Assembly (NCBI RefSeq): GCF_025753795.1
Contig: NZ_JAOWPS010000014.1
Span: 21,945 to 85,944, forward strand
Reading direction: 5' to 3'
Source of the DNA: Mesorhizobium sp. YC-39
GTDB taxonomy: Bacteria; Pseudomonadota; Alphaproteobacteria; Rhizobiales; Rhizobiaceae
Length of the DNA: 64,000 nt
Shown: positions 54,971 through 63,998 of the stretch, one piece after another
How positions within the stretch are numbered: the first letter of the stretch is position 1
Layout: each line of letters opens with the position of its first letter
Notes under the pieces: generated by a model
The model's input: only the letters and a program-made list of their open reading frames with translations
Told to the model about the DNA's origin: nothing
Databases searched by the model: none
Made by a program: the position numbers and the translations under genes

Positions 54971-56377
54971 TTGACTATCAACATCAAGGATATCAGCGAG
55001 AAGGACAGAAACGCTGTCCTACACCCTTTCACGCAACTCAAGGACGTTGCCACCGGCAAGCTAGGCGAGCCAACGATCGTCGAGACCGGGAAGGGAATCC
55101 GCATTCAAGACGCGCATGGAAACAAGTTTATTGATGGTTTTGCCGGTCTCTACTGCGTCAATGTCGGCTATGGCCGCACCGAAGTAGCAGAAGCGATCTC
55201 GCGTCAGGCCTATCGGCTCGCTTATTACCACTCGTATGCGGCGCACACGACGGACGAGCTCGCGATTCTCTCCGATCGCCTCGTGAAGATGGCACCTGGC
55301 AAGATGAGCAAAGTGTTCTACGGTATGTCCGGCTCGGACGCCAACGAGACCAAGGCCAAGCTTGTTTGGTACTATAACAATCTGCGTGGCAAGCCGAACA
55401 AGAAGAAGATCATCTCGCGTGAACGCGGCTATCACGGCTGCAGTGCCGTGTCCGGCTCAATGACGGGCATGAGCTTCTATCACGAACACATGGACCTGCC
55501 GCTTCCGCAGATCGTTCACACAGGTATTCCACAACATCACTACTGGGGCGCGAACCCAGGCGAGTCCGAACGCGAGTTTTCAGCGCGGCGTGCCAACGAA
55601 CTTGACCAGTTGATCGAACGCCTAGGCCCGGACAATGTGGGCAGCTTCATCGGCGAGCCGGTGCTCGGCACCGGCGGCATCACGCCTCCGCCGGAAGGTT
55701 ACTGGCAAGCAATCCAGCCCGTGCTCAAGAAGCACGATGTGCTCCTCATTGCAGATGAAGTGATAACTGGCTTTGGTCGGACCGGCTCAATGTTCGGCTC
55801 GCAGCACTACGGGATCGAACCAGACCTCATTACCATCGCCAAAGGTCTGACTTCGGCCTATTTCCCACTTTCGGCGGCAATCGTTGGTGAAAAGGTCTAC
55901 AAGGTGCTGGAAGACGGGGCTGACAGGGTCGGCGCCTTCTCGCACGGTTACACCTATTCGGGTCATCCGATTGGAGCTGCCGCGGCCAACGCGGTGCTTG
56001 ACATTGTCGAGAAAGAAGATCTTCCGGCGAACGCTCGCGAGGTCGGTGCATTCTTTCAGGCGCAGCTGAGGGCGAAATTCGCGCAGCTGCCGATCGTCGG
56101 TGAAGTGCGCGGCGTAGGCCTCATGGGCGCAATCGAGTTCGTGACCGATCGCGACAAGAAAACGCGTTTTGATCCCTCTCTCAAGGTTGGTGCACGAATT
56201 TCCAAGGCAGCGCGTGAACGCGGTCTGATCGCCCGCGCCATGCCACACGGCGATATCCTCGGCTTTGCCCCACCGCTCATTACTACCAAGGCTGAGGCGG
56301 AAGAGATCGTTGCAATCGCCGAAAGCGCAGTGCGCTTCGTTATGGATGAGCTTACACGAGACGGGCTGAACATCTAG
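54971..56377 (+). CDS. class III (omega) aminotransferase
   Basis: A 468-aa PLP enzyme starting at TTG behind GAAAGGAAAG. It has DAHGNKFIDGFAGLYCVNVG, YGMSGSDANETKAKLVWYYN, ERGYHGCSAVSGSMTGMSFY, LLIADEVITGFGRTGSMFGS with the PLP-binding Asp, and the PLP Lys291 in ITIAKGLTSAYFPLSAAIVG. This is the form of omega-amino-acid/pyruvate or GABA/putrescine transaminases. It sits 12 bp after the semialdehyde dehydrogenase, a pairing that makes the aldehyde and oxidises it in sequence. The specific amine is not determined; GABA, putrescine, beta-alanine and diaminobutyrate are possible. Confidence 0.92.
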   Translation: MTINIKDISEKDRNAVLHPFTQLKDVATGKLGEPTIVETGKGIRIQDAHGNKFIDGFAGLYCVNVGYGRTEVAEAISRQAYRLAYYHSYAAHTTDELAILSDRLVKMAPGKMSKVFYGMSGSDANETKAKLVWYYNNLRGKPNKKKIISRERGYHGCSAVSGSMTGMSFYHEHMDLPLPQIVHTGIPQHHYWGANPGESEREFSARRANELDQLIERLGPDNVGSFIGEPVLGTGGITPPPEGYWQAIQPVLKKHDVLLIADEVITGFGRTGSMFGSQHYGIEPDLITIAKGLTSAYFPLSAAIVGEKVYKVLEDGADRVGAFSHGYTYSGHPIGAAAANAVLDIVEKEDLPANAREVGAFFQAQLRAKFAQLPIVGEVRGVGLMGAIEFVTDRDKKTRFDPSLKVGARISKAARERGLIARAMPHGDILGFAPPLITTKAEAEEIVAIAESAVRFVMDELTRDGLNI

Positions 56378-56575
56378 ACGGCCGGCAGCCGAACTTGTGG
56401 TGGCGAGATGCCCTGAATGTCTGCCCGATAGGCGCAGCTTGGCCCTCTACGTAGCGCTTCACCGTGACATCGGCCCCTCCGCAAGGGGGCGGCGCCGAAA
56501 GCGCCCAAGACATGAGAGCAGAGCCTAGCTCGGAACCCGAGCCGATCGCCTCGGGCTTGGCACTCTTTCACTAGA

Positions 56576-57679
56576 ATGCTGTCGAATACGGGAAAGGAAC
56601 CAGCCGGGATGCTAGACATACAGTCCACATGCCGAAATTTTTGCTTTTACCTCCTGCCGGCCTTTTCGCTCCAGGCCTTCTCGTCGGCAGTAGAAGCGCT
56701 GAGGCTCGCCAATGAGGTGTTGGGGCGGGACGTGTATAGCTGGCAGGTCATTTCAGATGACGGGCAACCTGCGGCCTCGAGTTGTGGGTTAATGGTTTGC
56801 GCCGATTCTTCGTTATTATTCGAACGTGAAAAAGCTCGTCGATCGATCTCACCACCGGCTGTTGTTGTCGGCGACCGCAATGCTCCTAGTCCGCACAAAC
56901 AGCTTGATGCCTGGCTACGAGAGTGTTGGAACCGTCGCGGCAGCCTCGTAGGGATAGGTAGCGGTACGATTGTGCTTGCTCGGGCGGGACTTGCAGAAGG
57001 GCGGCGTTGCGCGGTTCACTGGGAGCAATTTCCTATGTTCTCTGAACGGTACCCGAGTGTGCTAGCCGCTCAAACCGCTTTCGAGCGGGACGGGCAATTA
57101 CACACTTGCGCCGGGGGCGACGCCCCCTTCGACATGTTTCTCGGCATGGTTGATCAGCATCATGGGACGACAGCCGTCAACCGTATTTGCGAAAAGGCTA
57201 TCGCGTGCAGGACCCGTGCAGCGGGTGACCGCCAACGTCTGCCCCTTCATTCTCGAGTGCAACTCAACCATCAGGCGGTCATCAAGGTAATTGAACAGAT
57301 GGAGGCAAATCTCACGGAGCCGTTGCTACTGGACGACTTAGTAGGATCGGCCGGCCTTTCCCGCCGACAAATCGAGCAGCTGTTTAGGCGGGAACTTGGA
57401 TGTTCTCCGAGCCGCTATTATTTGGATCTTCGTTAGGAACGTGCGCACCTGCTGCTGATCAGTTCACGCCTTCCGGTCGTTGAGATCGCGATGGCTTGCG
57501 GCTTTGTTTCCGCATCGCATTTCTCAAAAGCGTACCGGGAGGTCTATAGATGCGCGCCGCATGAATCACGATTGCCAGTGTACAGCCGAAAGAAAATGCG
57601 GTCGACGCGGCCGGAGGGAAATAGAACCCGGCAAATCGACCGGAGGCCCGGTAACGCAGCAATTCCTAACTGCCACTAG
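56576..57679 (+). pseudogene. GlxA-family AraC-type regulator with an in-frame amber codon
   Basis: One uninterrupted frame apart from TAG at 57434-57436. Before the stop: FCFYLLPAFSLQAFSSAVEA in the DJ-1-like domain, CAGGDAPFDMFLGMVDQHHG, and the first AraC helix-turn-helix (LDDLVGSAGLSRRQIEQLFR, LGCSPSRYYLDLR). After the stop the same frame continues ERAHLLLISSRLPVVEIAMA and CGFVSASHFSKAYREVYRCA, the second HTH. A single base change from a Leu or other codon would explain it (LDLR-L-ERAHLLL is the family pattern). Without readthrough the protein lacks half of its DNA-binding domain. It is a paralogue of the relic at 52825 and likely controlled this catabolic set. Confidence 0.88.
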
Positions 57680-58047
57680 CAGAGCGCCTCGTCATTCTAT
57701 GAAGTCCGCCCCACTTGCTAGCACTGGCGACAGCTGAAGCCCCTCGGACGCGATGGATGGGATGATTTCGATATGATCCGACAGCCCTTTGTGCTCCGCG
57801 AATACCGCAGCAAGCTGTCCGTAATCCGCGCCGGAGCTCTCACCCAGGATTTCGGGTCGACGAGCAGGCGCTGTCGATCGGGGTTGCCGACCTATGTTCC
57901 TGCCCAGTTTTCTTGATGCTGCTCACCTGGTGTTCGACAACGCTGGAACCCGTCTCTCTGAAACTCCATGAATTACGTCGAAGACGAACTCAATTTCCTT
58001 TTGCTGCTAAAGGCCACCCTTATGGGCGAGGGCTTGAAAGGACGAAA
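57680..58047. other. stretch without an identifiable gene
   Basis: The minus strand from about 57860 to 57690 has an open, protein-like frame ending LSDHIEIIPSIASEGLQLSP and ASGADFIE, which may be the C-terminus of a lost gene, but I do not recognise it. Otherwise nothing can be supported. Confidence 0.4.
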
Positions 58048-58895
58048 ATGCTGAACAACAGTCTTTCCCATGGGCTTTGGGAGCGGAGTGCACCAGACGC
58101 CCCGCAGACGAGCATCCTCAGATATGCCCATAAACGAGATGTGGCCGTGGTTGGCGGCGGATACACGGGTCTCTCGACGGCACTGCACTTGGCGCAAGCC
58201 GGTGTAAAGGTCAGCGTCCTTGAGGCGATGGAAATTGGCTTTGGAGCCTCGGGGCGCAACGCTGGCTTGGTTAATGCCGGCTTATGGATGAAGCCCGAGG
58301 ATGTGAAATCAAGTTTAGGCGCACGTTTTGGTGAAAAGGTCTTGCAGCTTCTCAGCGACGGGCCTGCCGAGGTGTGGTCTCTGATCGACAAGCACGCCAT
58401 CGACTGCCAGCCTGTGAGGAACGGGACGCTTCATTGCGCGGTCGGCGAAACAGGACTAGATGAACTCCGGGAACGCGAGCGGCAGTGGCAGGAACGGGGC
58501 GCCCCCGTGAATCTCCTCAACGTACAGGAGACCGCGACACGCATTGGTACGGGCGCCTATTCAGGATCGCTTCTTGATTTGCGCGCCGGAACTATCCGAC
58601 CACTCGGTTATGCGCGAGGACTTGCTCGCGCGGCTATCTCCGCAGGAGGGTTGCCGGAATCGAGCGATCAAACAGCAAGTGGGCAGTACACACAGCAGGA
58701 GGCTCGGTAGAGGCCGACTGGGTCGTAGTTGCAACGGATGCTTATCGAAATCTCCCTGGCAAGAGCTCAGGCATGAGCAGATACATATTCCTTATTTCAA
58801 TGTCGCAACCCGGCCGCTTCCGGACAAACTACAGAAGTCCATTCTCCCCAACCGCGAGGGTTGCTGGGACACTAAGAAAATCTTAAGTTCGTTTC
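58048..58895 (+). pseudogene. DAO-type FAD oxidoreductase, 5' part (split by IS21)
   Basis: The gene starts MLNNSLSHGLWERSAPDAPQ and has the FAD-binding motif VAVVGGGYTGLSTALHLAQA and GASGRNAGLVNAGLW, typical of glycine oxidase/D-amino-acid dehydrogenase-like enzymes. The frame shifts near 58650 (VAGIERSNSKWAVHTAGGSV, EADWVVVATDAY continue in another frame) and again near 58770 (EQIHIPYFNVATRPLPDKLQ, CWDTKKILSSF). It is then cut by an IS21 element. The 3' part resumes at 61238. Confidence 0.9.
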
Positions 58896-58955
58896 TGTCG
58901 ATACCGGATCAATACTCCCCACAAGTGCCGTTTGAATCTTCCTCAGTCTAGTGTT

Positions 58956-58995
58956 GCCGCCGGTCCTCCGGGGCGCGCCCCGGAGGACCGGCGGC
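58956..58995. repeat. perfect 40-bp palindrome inside the IS21 left end
   Basis: The 20 bases at 58956-58975 (GCCGCCGGTCCTCCGGGGCG) are exactly the reverse complement of the next 20. There is no spacer. It lies 60 bp inside the left end and 39 bp before the istA start, so in RNA it would form a very stable hairpin in the istA leader. Confidence 0.92.
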
Positions 58996-59034
58996 ACGTC
59001 ATCACCGATACTGCTCTCGATGGTCGAGAGGGGA

Positions 59035-60303
59035 ATGGCGGTGATCAAACTCGGGGAGATAGTCATGATCTTGGATATGCACCGGCAGGGGCTGTCGGTG
59101 TCAGCGATCGCCAGGCAGACCGGCGTCGATCGAAAGACAATCCGCAAATACATTGAGCGTGGCCTTGAGGCCCCTGCCTACGGACCAAGGGAGCCGCGGG
59201 CGACGGTGATTGATCCATTCATCACCTATCTGCGTGAACGGGTTGCTGCCTATCCCGGCCTTAGCGGTCGGCGGCTCTTGCGAGAACTGAAGGATCGTGG
59301 GTACGCCGGCGGCTACACTACCGTCACGGACTTCCTCAGAGAAGTTCGTCCGACCTCAGAAGCCGGCTTTGAAGTTCGGTTCGAAACAGCTCCCGGCGAA
59401 CAGGCACAGGTGGATTTCGCCCAATTCCATGTCGTCTTCACCGACGAGCCGGCAACCCCCAGGATCGTCTGGCTGTTTTCTATGGTGCTGGGCTATAGCC
59501 GTCTCATCTGGGCGCGCTTTGCTATGCATCAGGATCTGCCGACAGTGCTGCGATGCCACGCGGCGGCGTTCGATGCGATCGGAGGCGTCCCGCGCGAGAT
59601 CCTTTACGACCGGATGAAGACAGCGGTCATCGGCGAAGGCGAAACGGGCGGCATTGTTTATAACCGCGCTCTGCTCGATCTCGCCCGCCATTTCGGCTTT
59701 CATCCAAAGGCCTGCAAACCATATCGCGCCAAGACGAAGGGAAAGGTCGAGCGACCATTTCGCTATATTCGTGAAGACTTCTTCCTGGCGCGCTCGTTTC
59801 GCAACCTTGATGATCTTAACACCCAACTGCGGCAATGGCTGGATGCCGTTGCCAATCCGCGCGTGCACGCCACAACGCAGCGCGTCGTCGTCGAGGCCTT
59901 CGCGGAAGAGCGCCTTCATCTGCGTCCCTTGCCGCTGGCTCCGTTCCGATCGGTTCTGCGGCTTGAGCGCAGGATATCCCGAGAGGGCATGGTGAGCGTT
60001 GGTGGAAACGCCTACAGCGTGCCCGACGCCACCAGAAGGCGGCTCGTCGAAGTTCACACCTTGGCCAATGAGGTTCGAATCTTCGAAGACGGCGCGCTGA
60101 TTGCTGTGCATCCGGTATTGGAAGGTCGCCATCAGCGCCGCGTCGAACCAGGACACAGAACCCTTCGCTCACCGCAGCGATCGCGATCGCGCGTCAACAA
60201 TGACGAGATCATTCTTCATGGATCCGGAGACCGGGTCACACAGCGGCCGCTCGCCTTCTACGACGCCGTCGCCAGAGCCATGGCACAGGAGAACCGCCCA
60301 TGA
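59035..60303 (+). CDS. istA: IS21 transposase IstA
   Basis: IstA is the DDE transposase of IS21 elements. From this ATG the protein is 422 aa. It has an HTH of IS21 type (MILDMHRQGLSVSAIARQTG, VDRKTIRKYIERGLEAP), the rve catalytic core with EQAQVDFAQFHVVFTDEPA and YDRMKTAVIGEGETGG, and KPYRAKTKGKVERPFRYIRE with the catalytic Glu. An earlier ATG at 59020 is possible; a longer frame back to 58951 would cross a 40-bp palindrome and is rejected. The stop overlaps the istB start (ATGA). Confidence 0.93.
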   Translation: MAVIKLGEIVMILDMHRQGLSVSAIARQTGVDRKTIRKYIERGLEAPAYGPREPRATVIDPFITYLRERVAAYPGLSGRRLLRELKDRGYAGGYTTVTDFLREVRPTSEAGFEVRFETAPGEQAQVDFAQFHVVFTDEPATPRIVWLFSMVLGYSRLIWARFAMHQDLPTVLRCHAAAFDAIGGVPREILYDRMKTAVIGEGETGGIVYNRALLDLARHFGFHPKACKPYRAKTKGKVERPFRYIREDFFLARSFRNLDDLNTQLRQWLDAVANPRVHATTQRVVVEAFAEERLHLRPLPLAPFRSVLRLERRISREGMVSVGGNAYSVPDATRRRLVEVHTLANEVRIFEDGALIAVHPVLEGRHQRRVEPGHRTLRSPQRSRSRVNNDEIILHGSGDRVTQRPLAFYDAVARAMAQENRP

Positions 60304-61181
60304 ACGCCGCGCTCGATGCCGTGCCGTCGATGATCGACCGCATTCGCCATGACCTTGTCGGCCTGAGGATGCCACGTGCCCTTGAAGCACTCGACCATAT
60401 TGTCCGCCGCCTCGAGCATGGCGAGCTGTCGGCACTCGAAGCGATCGATATTCTCCTTTCCGAAGAGCTGACCCTGCGCGAGAACAGTCGCATAAAGACG
60501 GCGTTGCGGATGGGTCGGCTGGCAACCATCAAAACGCTCGCCGGCTTCGATTTCACTTTCCAGCCCTCCCTCGATCGCGATCGGATCTTCACGCTCGCGC
60601 AACTGGGTTTCGTCGAAAGGCACGAGGCCGTCCATTTCCTCGGGCCGCCGGGAACCGGCAAAAGCCATCTCGCTGTGGCGCTCGGCGTCGAGGCTGTCAA
60701 AGCAGGCAAGAGCGTCTACTTCTGTACGCTTGCCGACCTCATTGCAGCGCTGTCCAGGGCCGAGCGCGAGGGACGGCTGCAAGAACGCATCCGCTTCTTC
60801 TGCAGGCCAGGTCTGCTGATCGTCGACGAGATCGGTTATCTCCCGGTCATCGCCGGCGGCGGCAACCTGTTCTTCCAGCTCGTCAACGCCCGCTACGAGA
60901 AAGGGGCAATGATCCTGACGTCCAATCGCGGCTTTGCAGAGTGGGGCGATGTTTTTGGAGACGCCGTGGTCGCCACCGCGCTTCTCGACAGGCTTCTGCA
61001 TCATGCCGTCGTCGTTCAGATCGAAGGATCAAGTTACAGGTTGCGCCAACATGCCGAATTGATGCCTGAACACGTCCGTTCGAAAGCATTGATCAGCCCA
61101 CCGTCCTTCGCCCCACCCTCACGCCCCCGAGGGCGACCGCCGAAAAATACCCAATTCTCCGTGTCGTCCGGGGCGGCATAA
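60300..61181 (+). CDS. istB: IS21 helper ATPase IstB
   Basis: IstB is the AAA+ ATPase that helps IstA select target DNA. The 293-aa protein has the Walker A motif FLGPPGTGKSHLAVALGVEA, Walker B LLIVDEIGYLPV, sensor ILTSNRGFAEWGDVFGD and the C-terminal RLLHHAVVVQIEGSSYRLRQ. It overlaps istA by four bases, which couples translation. Two shorter istB relics of the same family lie at 38120 and 43190. Confidence 0.94.
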   Translation: MNAALDAVPSMIDRIRHDLVGLRMPRALEALDHIVRRLEHGELSALEAIDILLSEELTLRENSRIKTALRMGRLATIKTLAGFDFTFQPSLDRDRIFTLAQLGFVERHEAVHFLGPPGTGKSHLAVALGVEAVKAGKSVYFCTLADLIAALSRAEREGRLQERIRFFCRPGLLIVDEIGYLPVIAGGGNLFFQLVNARYEKGAMILTSNRGFAEWGDVFGDAVVATALLDRLLHHAVVVQIEGSSYRLRQHAELMPEHVRSKALISPPSFAPPSRPRGRPPKNTQFSVSSGAA

Positions 61182-61237
61182 TTGGGGAATTTTACTTCGG
61201 CACTTTTGAGGAAAGTTCACCCGGTATTGACAGTTTC

Positions 61238-61650
61238 GGCTGGATCGCGACGGACGGTTAATTTTCGGCAGTATCGGCGCGCTCGGGGGTACGGGTTCCA
61301 GGATTCACCGATCATGGGCTAAGCGCGCCATTCACAAGCTTTTCCCGCAAATTTTGGACCTCGAACTGGAGTTCGAGTGGTATGGAGCGATTGGAACAAC
61401 TAGCAACCACCTGCCTCGTTTTCACCGCTTCGCACCAAATGTAGTCAGCATCTGCGGCTATAATGGCCGTGGAATTTCGCCAGCGACGGTCTTTGGGCGT
61501 GTTCTGGCCGACCATATTCTCGGGAATGTCGGAGACGCGGATCTGCCACTTCCTGTCACTACCCCGGAAACCCCGGCTTTCCGCACGCTCAAGGAAAACT
61601 ACTATGAGGTGGGTGCCCAATTGGCACACTTCGTCGACGCGCGGTTCTGA
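61238..61650 (+). pseudogene. DAO-type FAD oxidoreductase, 3' part
   Basis: Continuing directly from the 58895 half once the IS21 is removed, the frame reads RLDRDGRLIFGSIGALGGTG, HRSWAKRAIHKLFPQILDLE and then FEWYGAIGTTSNHLPRFHRF, CGYNGRGISPATVFGRVLAD, the FAD-binding C-terminal part. It ends normally at 61650. Only the IS21 separates it from the 5' half, but other frameshifts in that half mean the gene was dead or dying as well. Confidence 0.9.
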
Positions 61651-61687
61651 GACGACACGGTTGTGGCCTTGCGCGCGGTAGCAATCT

Positions 61688-62362
61688 TTAGCCACCTTCC
61701 GGGCCGATCCTGTCGTAAGGATTGCCGACACGGCTCATGCTCGCCTGAATGCCGCGGCGGTGCAGAAGTTCGGAGTACGCTCCGCACGCGTATTGAACCC
61801 CGCGGTCGGAATGATGGATGATGCTCCCGGGTACGGGCTGACGATCAGCGATCGCCATCTCGAGAGCCTCGATGGCAAGGCTTGCTCTAAGATGCGTATC
61901 CAGCGCCCATCCGACCACCTTGCGGCTATAGGCGTCAAGGACAACGGCAAGGAAGGCAAACTCCTCGGCCAGATGCAGGAAGGTGATATCGGCAACCCAT
62001 AGCTGGTTTACGCCATTGAGGATCATTACCCTCGCGAGGTTCGGCACGACTTGCCAACCATGCTGGGAGTTGGTCGTCACAGGCACAAAGGGGCTTGCGC
62101 GCAGGCACAGCAGATTGTCTTCACGCATGATCCGTAGAACGTATTTGTGATTGACCTGCCACCCCTCCCGCCGCAGCAGGGCTGCGATCCGGCGGTAGTG
62201 CGCGTTGCCGAGAGCCAGCTTCTGAATGAGATCGCGCAAACCTGTCTCCGCCCGACGCGGGGCCGAATCCAGCCAGTGACGGTAATAGCTCGCGCGGCTC
62301 ACGCCAGCGAGCCAGCACATTCTATCGATGTTGAATTCGCCTTGCGACAGGGCGGTCGTCAT
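61688..62362 (-). pseudogene. IS3-family OrfB transposase, C-terminally truncated
   Basis: A 224-aa frame with the IS3 OrfB N-terminal region (RASYYRHWLDSAPRRAETGL) and an rve core containing the first two catalytic Asp residues in NQLWVADITFLHLAEEFAFL and IIHHSDRGVQYACGAYSELL. It stops at GNPYDRIGPEGG where intact proteins read GNPYDNAxxESFMKTLK, so the catalytic Glu is lost. Its start overlaps the orfA stop. Confidence 0.85.
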
Positions 62363-62781
62363 CTTTTCGATGACCTTGAAGATCCCGTTTCGCCAGAAGC
62401 GTTGCTCCGACGATGATCTCCCTCGAAGGGCCGCAAGGCTTCTCGAAAAAAATCGAGATCGAGTTGCTGTTGCCCGACTTTCTGCTCCAATTCCCTGATC
62501 CGGCGCCTTGCCTTGGTCAGTGCCTTTTCCTGAGCCGCCGGCACATCAACTGCGCTCTGCAACTGCGCGATCCCGTCAGCTCCTGCTTTCCATCTGGCCG
62601 GCCGGCCGCGCCGGCGTGACTTCAGATTACCGCGGAGTCTGAGATGATCACGCCACTCGTAAAGTCGTTGGCGACTGATTCCAACCTCATCCGCCAACTT
62701 GCTGACAGTTTCGCCCGCCTCCATGCGCTGGAGAAGCTCCAGTTTTTGATCTTCATCAATGACCCTTTGCCGTCCGGCCAT
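62359..62781 (-). CDS. IS3-family OrfA (HTH) protein
   Basis: A 140-aa protein with the IS3 OrfA helix-turn-helix (KLELLQRMEAGETVSKLADE, VGISRQRLYEWRDHLRLRGN) and a C-terminal leucine-zipper-like helix (ALTKARRRIRELEQKVGQQQ, LDLDFFREALR). In IS3 elements it binds the ends and is fused to OrfB by frameshifting. Here orfB overlaps by four bases but is truncated, so the element cannot move by itself. Confidence 0.85.
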   Translation of the reverse strand: MAGRQRVIDEDQKLELLQRMEAGETVSKLADEVGISRQRLYEWRDHLRLRGNLKSRRRGRPARWKAGADGIAQLQSAVDVPAAQEKALTKARRRIRELEQKVGQQQLDLDFFREALRPFEGDHRRSNASGETGSSRSSKR

Positions 62782-62949
62782 GCCCCAGTTTCCTCTCCTT
62801 GCAGGGAAACTGTCCGCGATTTTCTGTGCCTCAGTCTAGGGGTGCACTCCAATGCCGTCCGGATTTTGATCGGAATCCCGTCCGGTCATTCCCTGGAATC
62901 CGCAGGGGGTGCACTCCACCTGTCCGGCTTCAGATTGGAATAGCCATCC

Positions 62950-63565
62950 GGCATCACCGGAATACGCATCACGAGCAAGGCGTCGTACCTGCCGGTCCAG
63001 CATTTCCTGTTCCGTGCAGGCCTGTTCATGGACGGTCAGAAGCGGCTCGATCATGGATCGTAGCTGATGCCCGTCGACAACCAACGCCACGACCTTCGCC
63101 GAAACTGCGCACCCGTACTCTTTCAGCATTGACCGGACTTGGTTCTCGAGATCGCGGCGGACGGCGACAAGTCGATCGCGCCACCAGGAGGGATCGGGTG
63201 GCCTGGCTCTCTGTGCTTTTAACCTTGACCTCCCGATACCAGCCAACGCGAACCAGCTCGGCCAGGCCGCGGGCATCGCTCTCATCACTTTTGTTCATTC
63301 GAACTGAAAGTGCCGCCTTCGCATGCCGAGCATCAACACAGACGACCGGCAAGCCGGCCCGTTTAAGCTCAAGCCAGAGCCAGCTGGACATGGCGGCAGT
63401 TTCGAATCCGATGCGCTCGGCGTGCGGTGCGCGTTTGCGGAGCAACTCGGTCAGTGCTCCCGGATCGGACTTCACTTTCCCTTGGAAGACAGACCTTCCA
63501 CCCTCATCGACGACGCAAACGCTCGTCTCCCGCTGCGACACATCCAATCCGACATATTGCTTCAC
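62950..63565 (-). pseudogene. IS110-family transposase, frameshifted and truncated
   Basis: The reverse strand starts MKQYVGLDVSQRETSVCVVD and goes on with ELKRAGLPVVCVDARHAKAA and SVRMNKSDESDARGLAELVR; after a frameshift near 63200 the middle region (LENQVRSMLKEYGCAVSAKV, VHEQACTEQEMLDRQVRRLA) follows. The C-terminal domain is absent beyond about 62950, where IS21-end-like sequence begins. Confidence 0.85.
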
Positions 63566-63779
63566 TGCGGCCTCCTTGATCTCAATGGTCGGCGGCTTTT
63601 GCCGTCCATCGAGTCTTCGTTCAAAGGAGCGATGGCAGCAATTACGTCATCATGTGCAAAATTGATCCCATAATCGACTGTCCCTGAAGGGGCAATGATC
63701 AGGTGGCTGATTTGCCAGTCTGCCGGGTTTTGTTGCAACGGCTGAATAGGGGCGCAGAGAGGCCTGACGCGAGGTAAAT

Positions 63780-63998
63780 CAGGCGGCAAGAATTTCGAAC
63801 TACTCGGCCAGGGACGAATTCGGATTGAAGGCGTACCTCGCCTGTCGCTTGCGCTGTCAAATACTGGCTTCGGCGGATGCTGATCAGCTTCAGCCGGCCG
63901 CCGGGCGCGATCCTGCAAACGATTTGTGGTGCCGCAGGAAACGATCGCCTCGTGGTTGGTCTGGCTCCCTTCGATGACGACGCGATCCGGTCGGCCAT
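63780..63998 (-). pseudogene. probable IS6-family transposase fragment at the window edge
   Basis: The reverse strand in one frame reads DRVVIEGSQTNHEAIVSCGT and TNRLQDRARR, and in the next frame LKLISIRRSQYLTAQA. The pattern (DGSQTNREAI, then LKPIRIRxSQYLNN) resembles the region before the catalytic Glu of IS6-family transposases. It is frameshifted and continues beyond the window. Moderate to low certainty. Confidence 0.5.

Larger units (their letters stand above)
58896..61232 (+). mobile_element. complete IS21-family element with 5-bp target duplication
   Basis: The element of 2337 bp runs from TGTCGATACCGG (58896-58907) to CCGGTATTGACA (61221-61232), which form imperfect terminal inverted repeats. 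GTTTC flanks it on both sides (58891-58895 and 61233-61237), a 5-bp target duplication. It carries istA and istB overlapping by four bases. Removing the element and one GTTTC restores LSSFRLDRDGRLIFGS in the host oxidoreductase gene, which proves the boundaries. Confidence 0.93.

Noticed and set aside
59356..60156. 266-codon minus-strand frame opposite istA
   Set aside because: Antisense shadow of a confident transposase gene.
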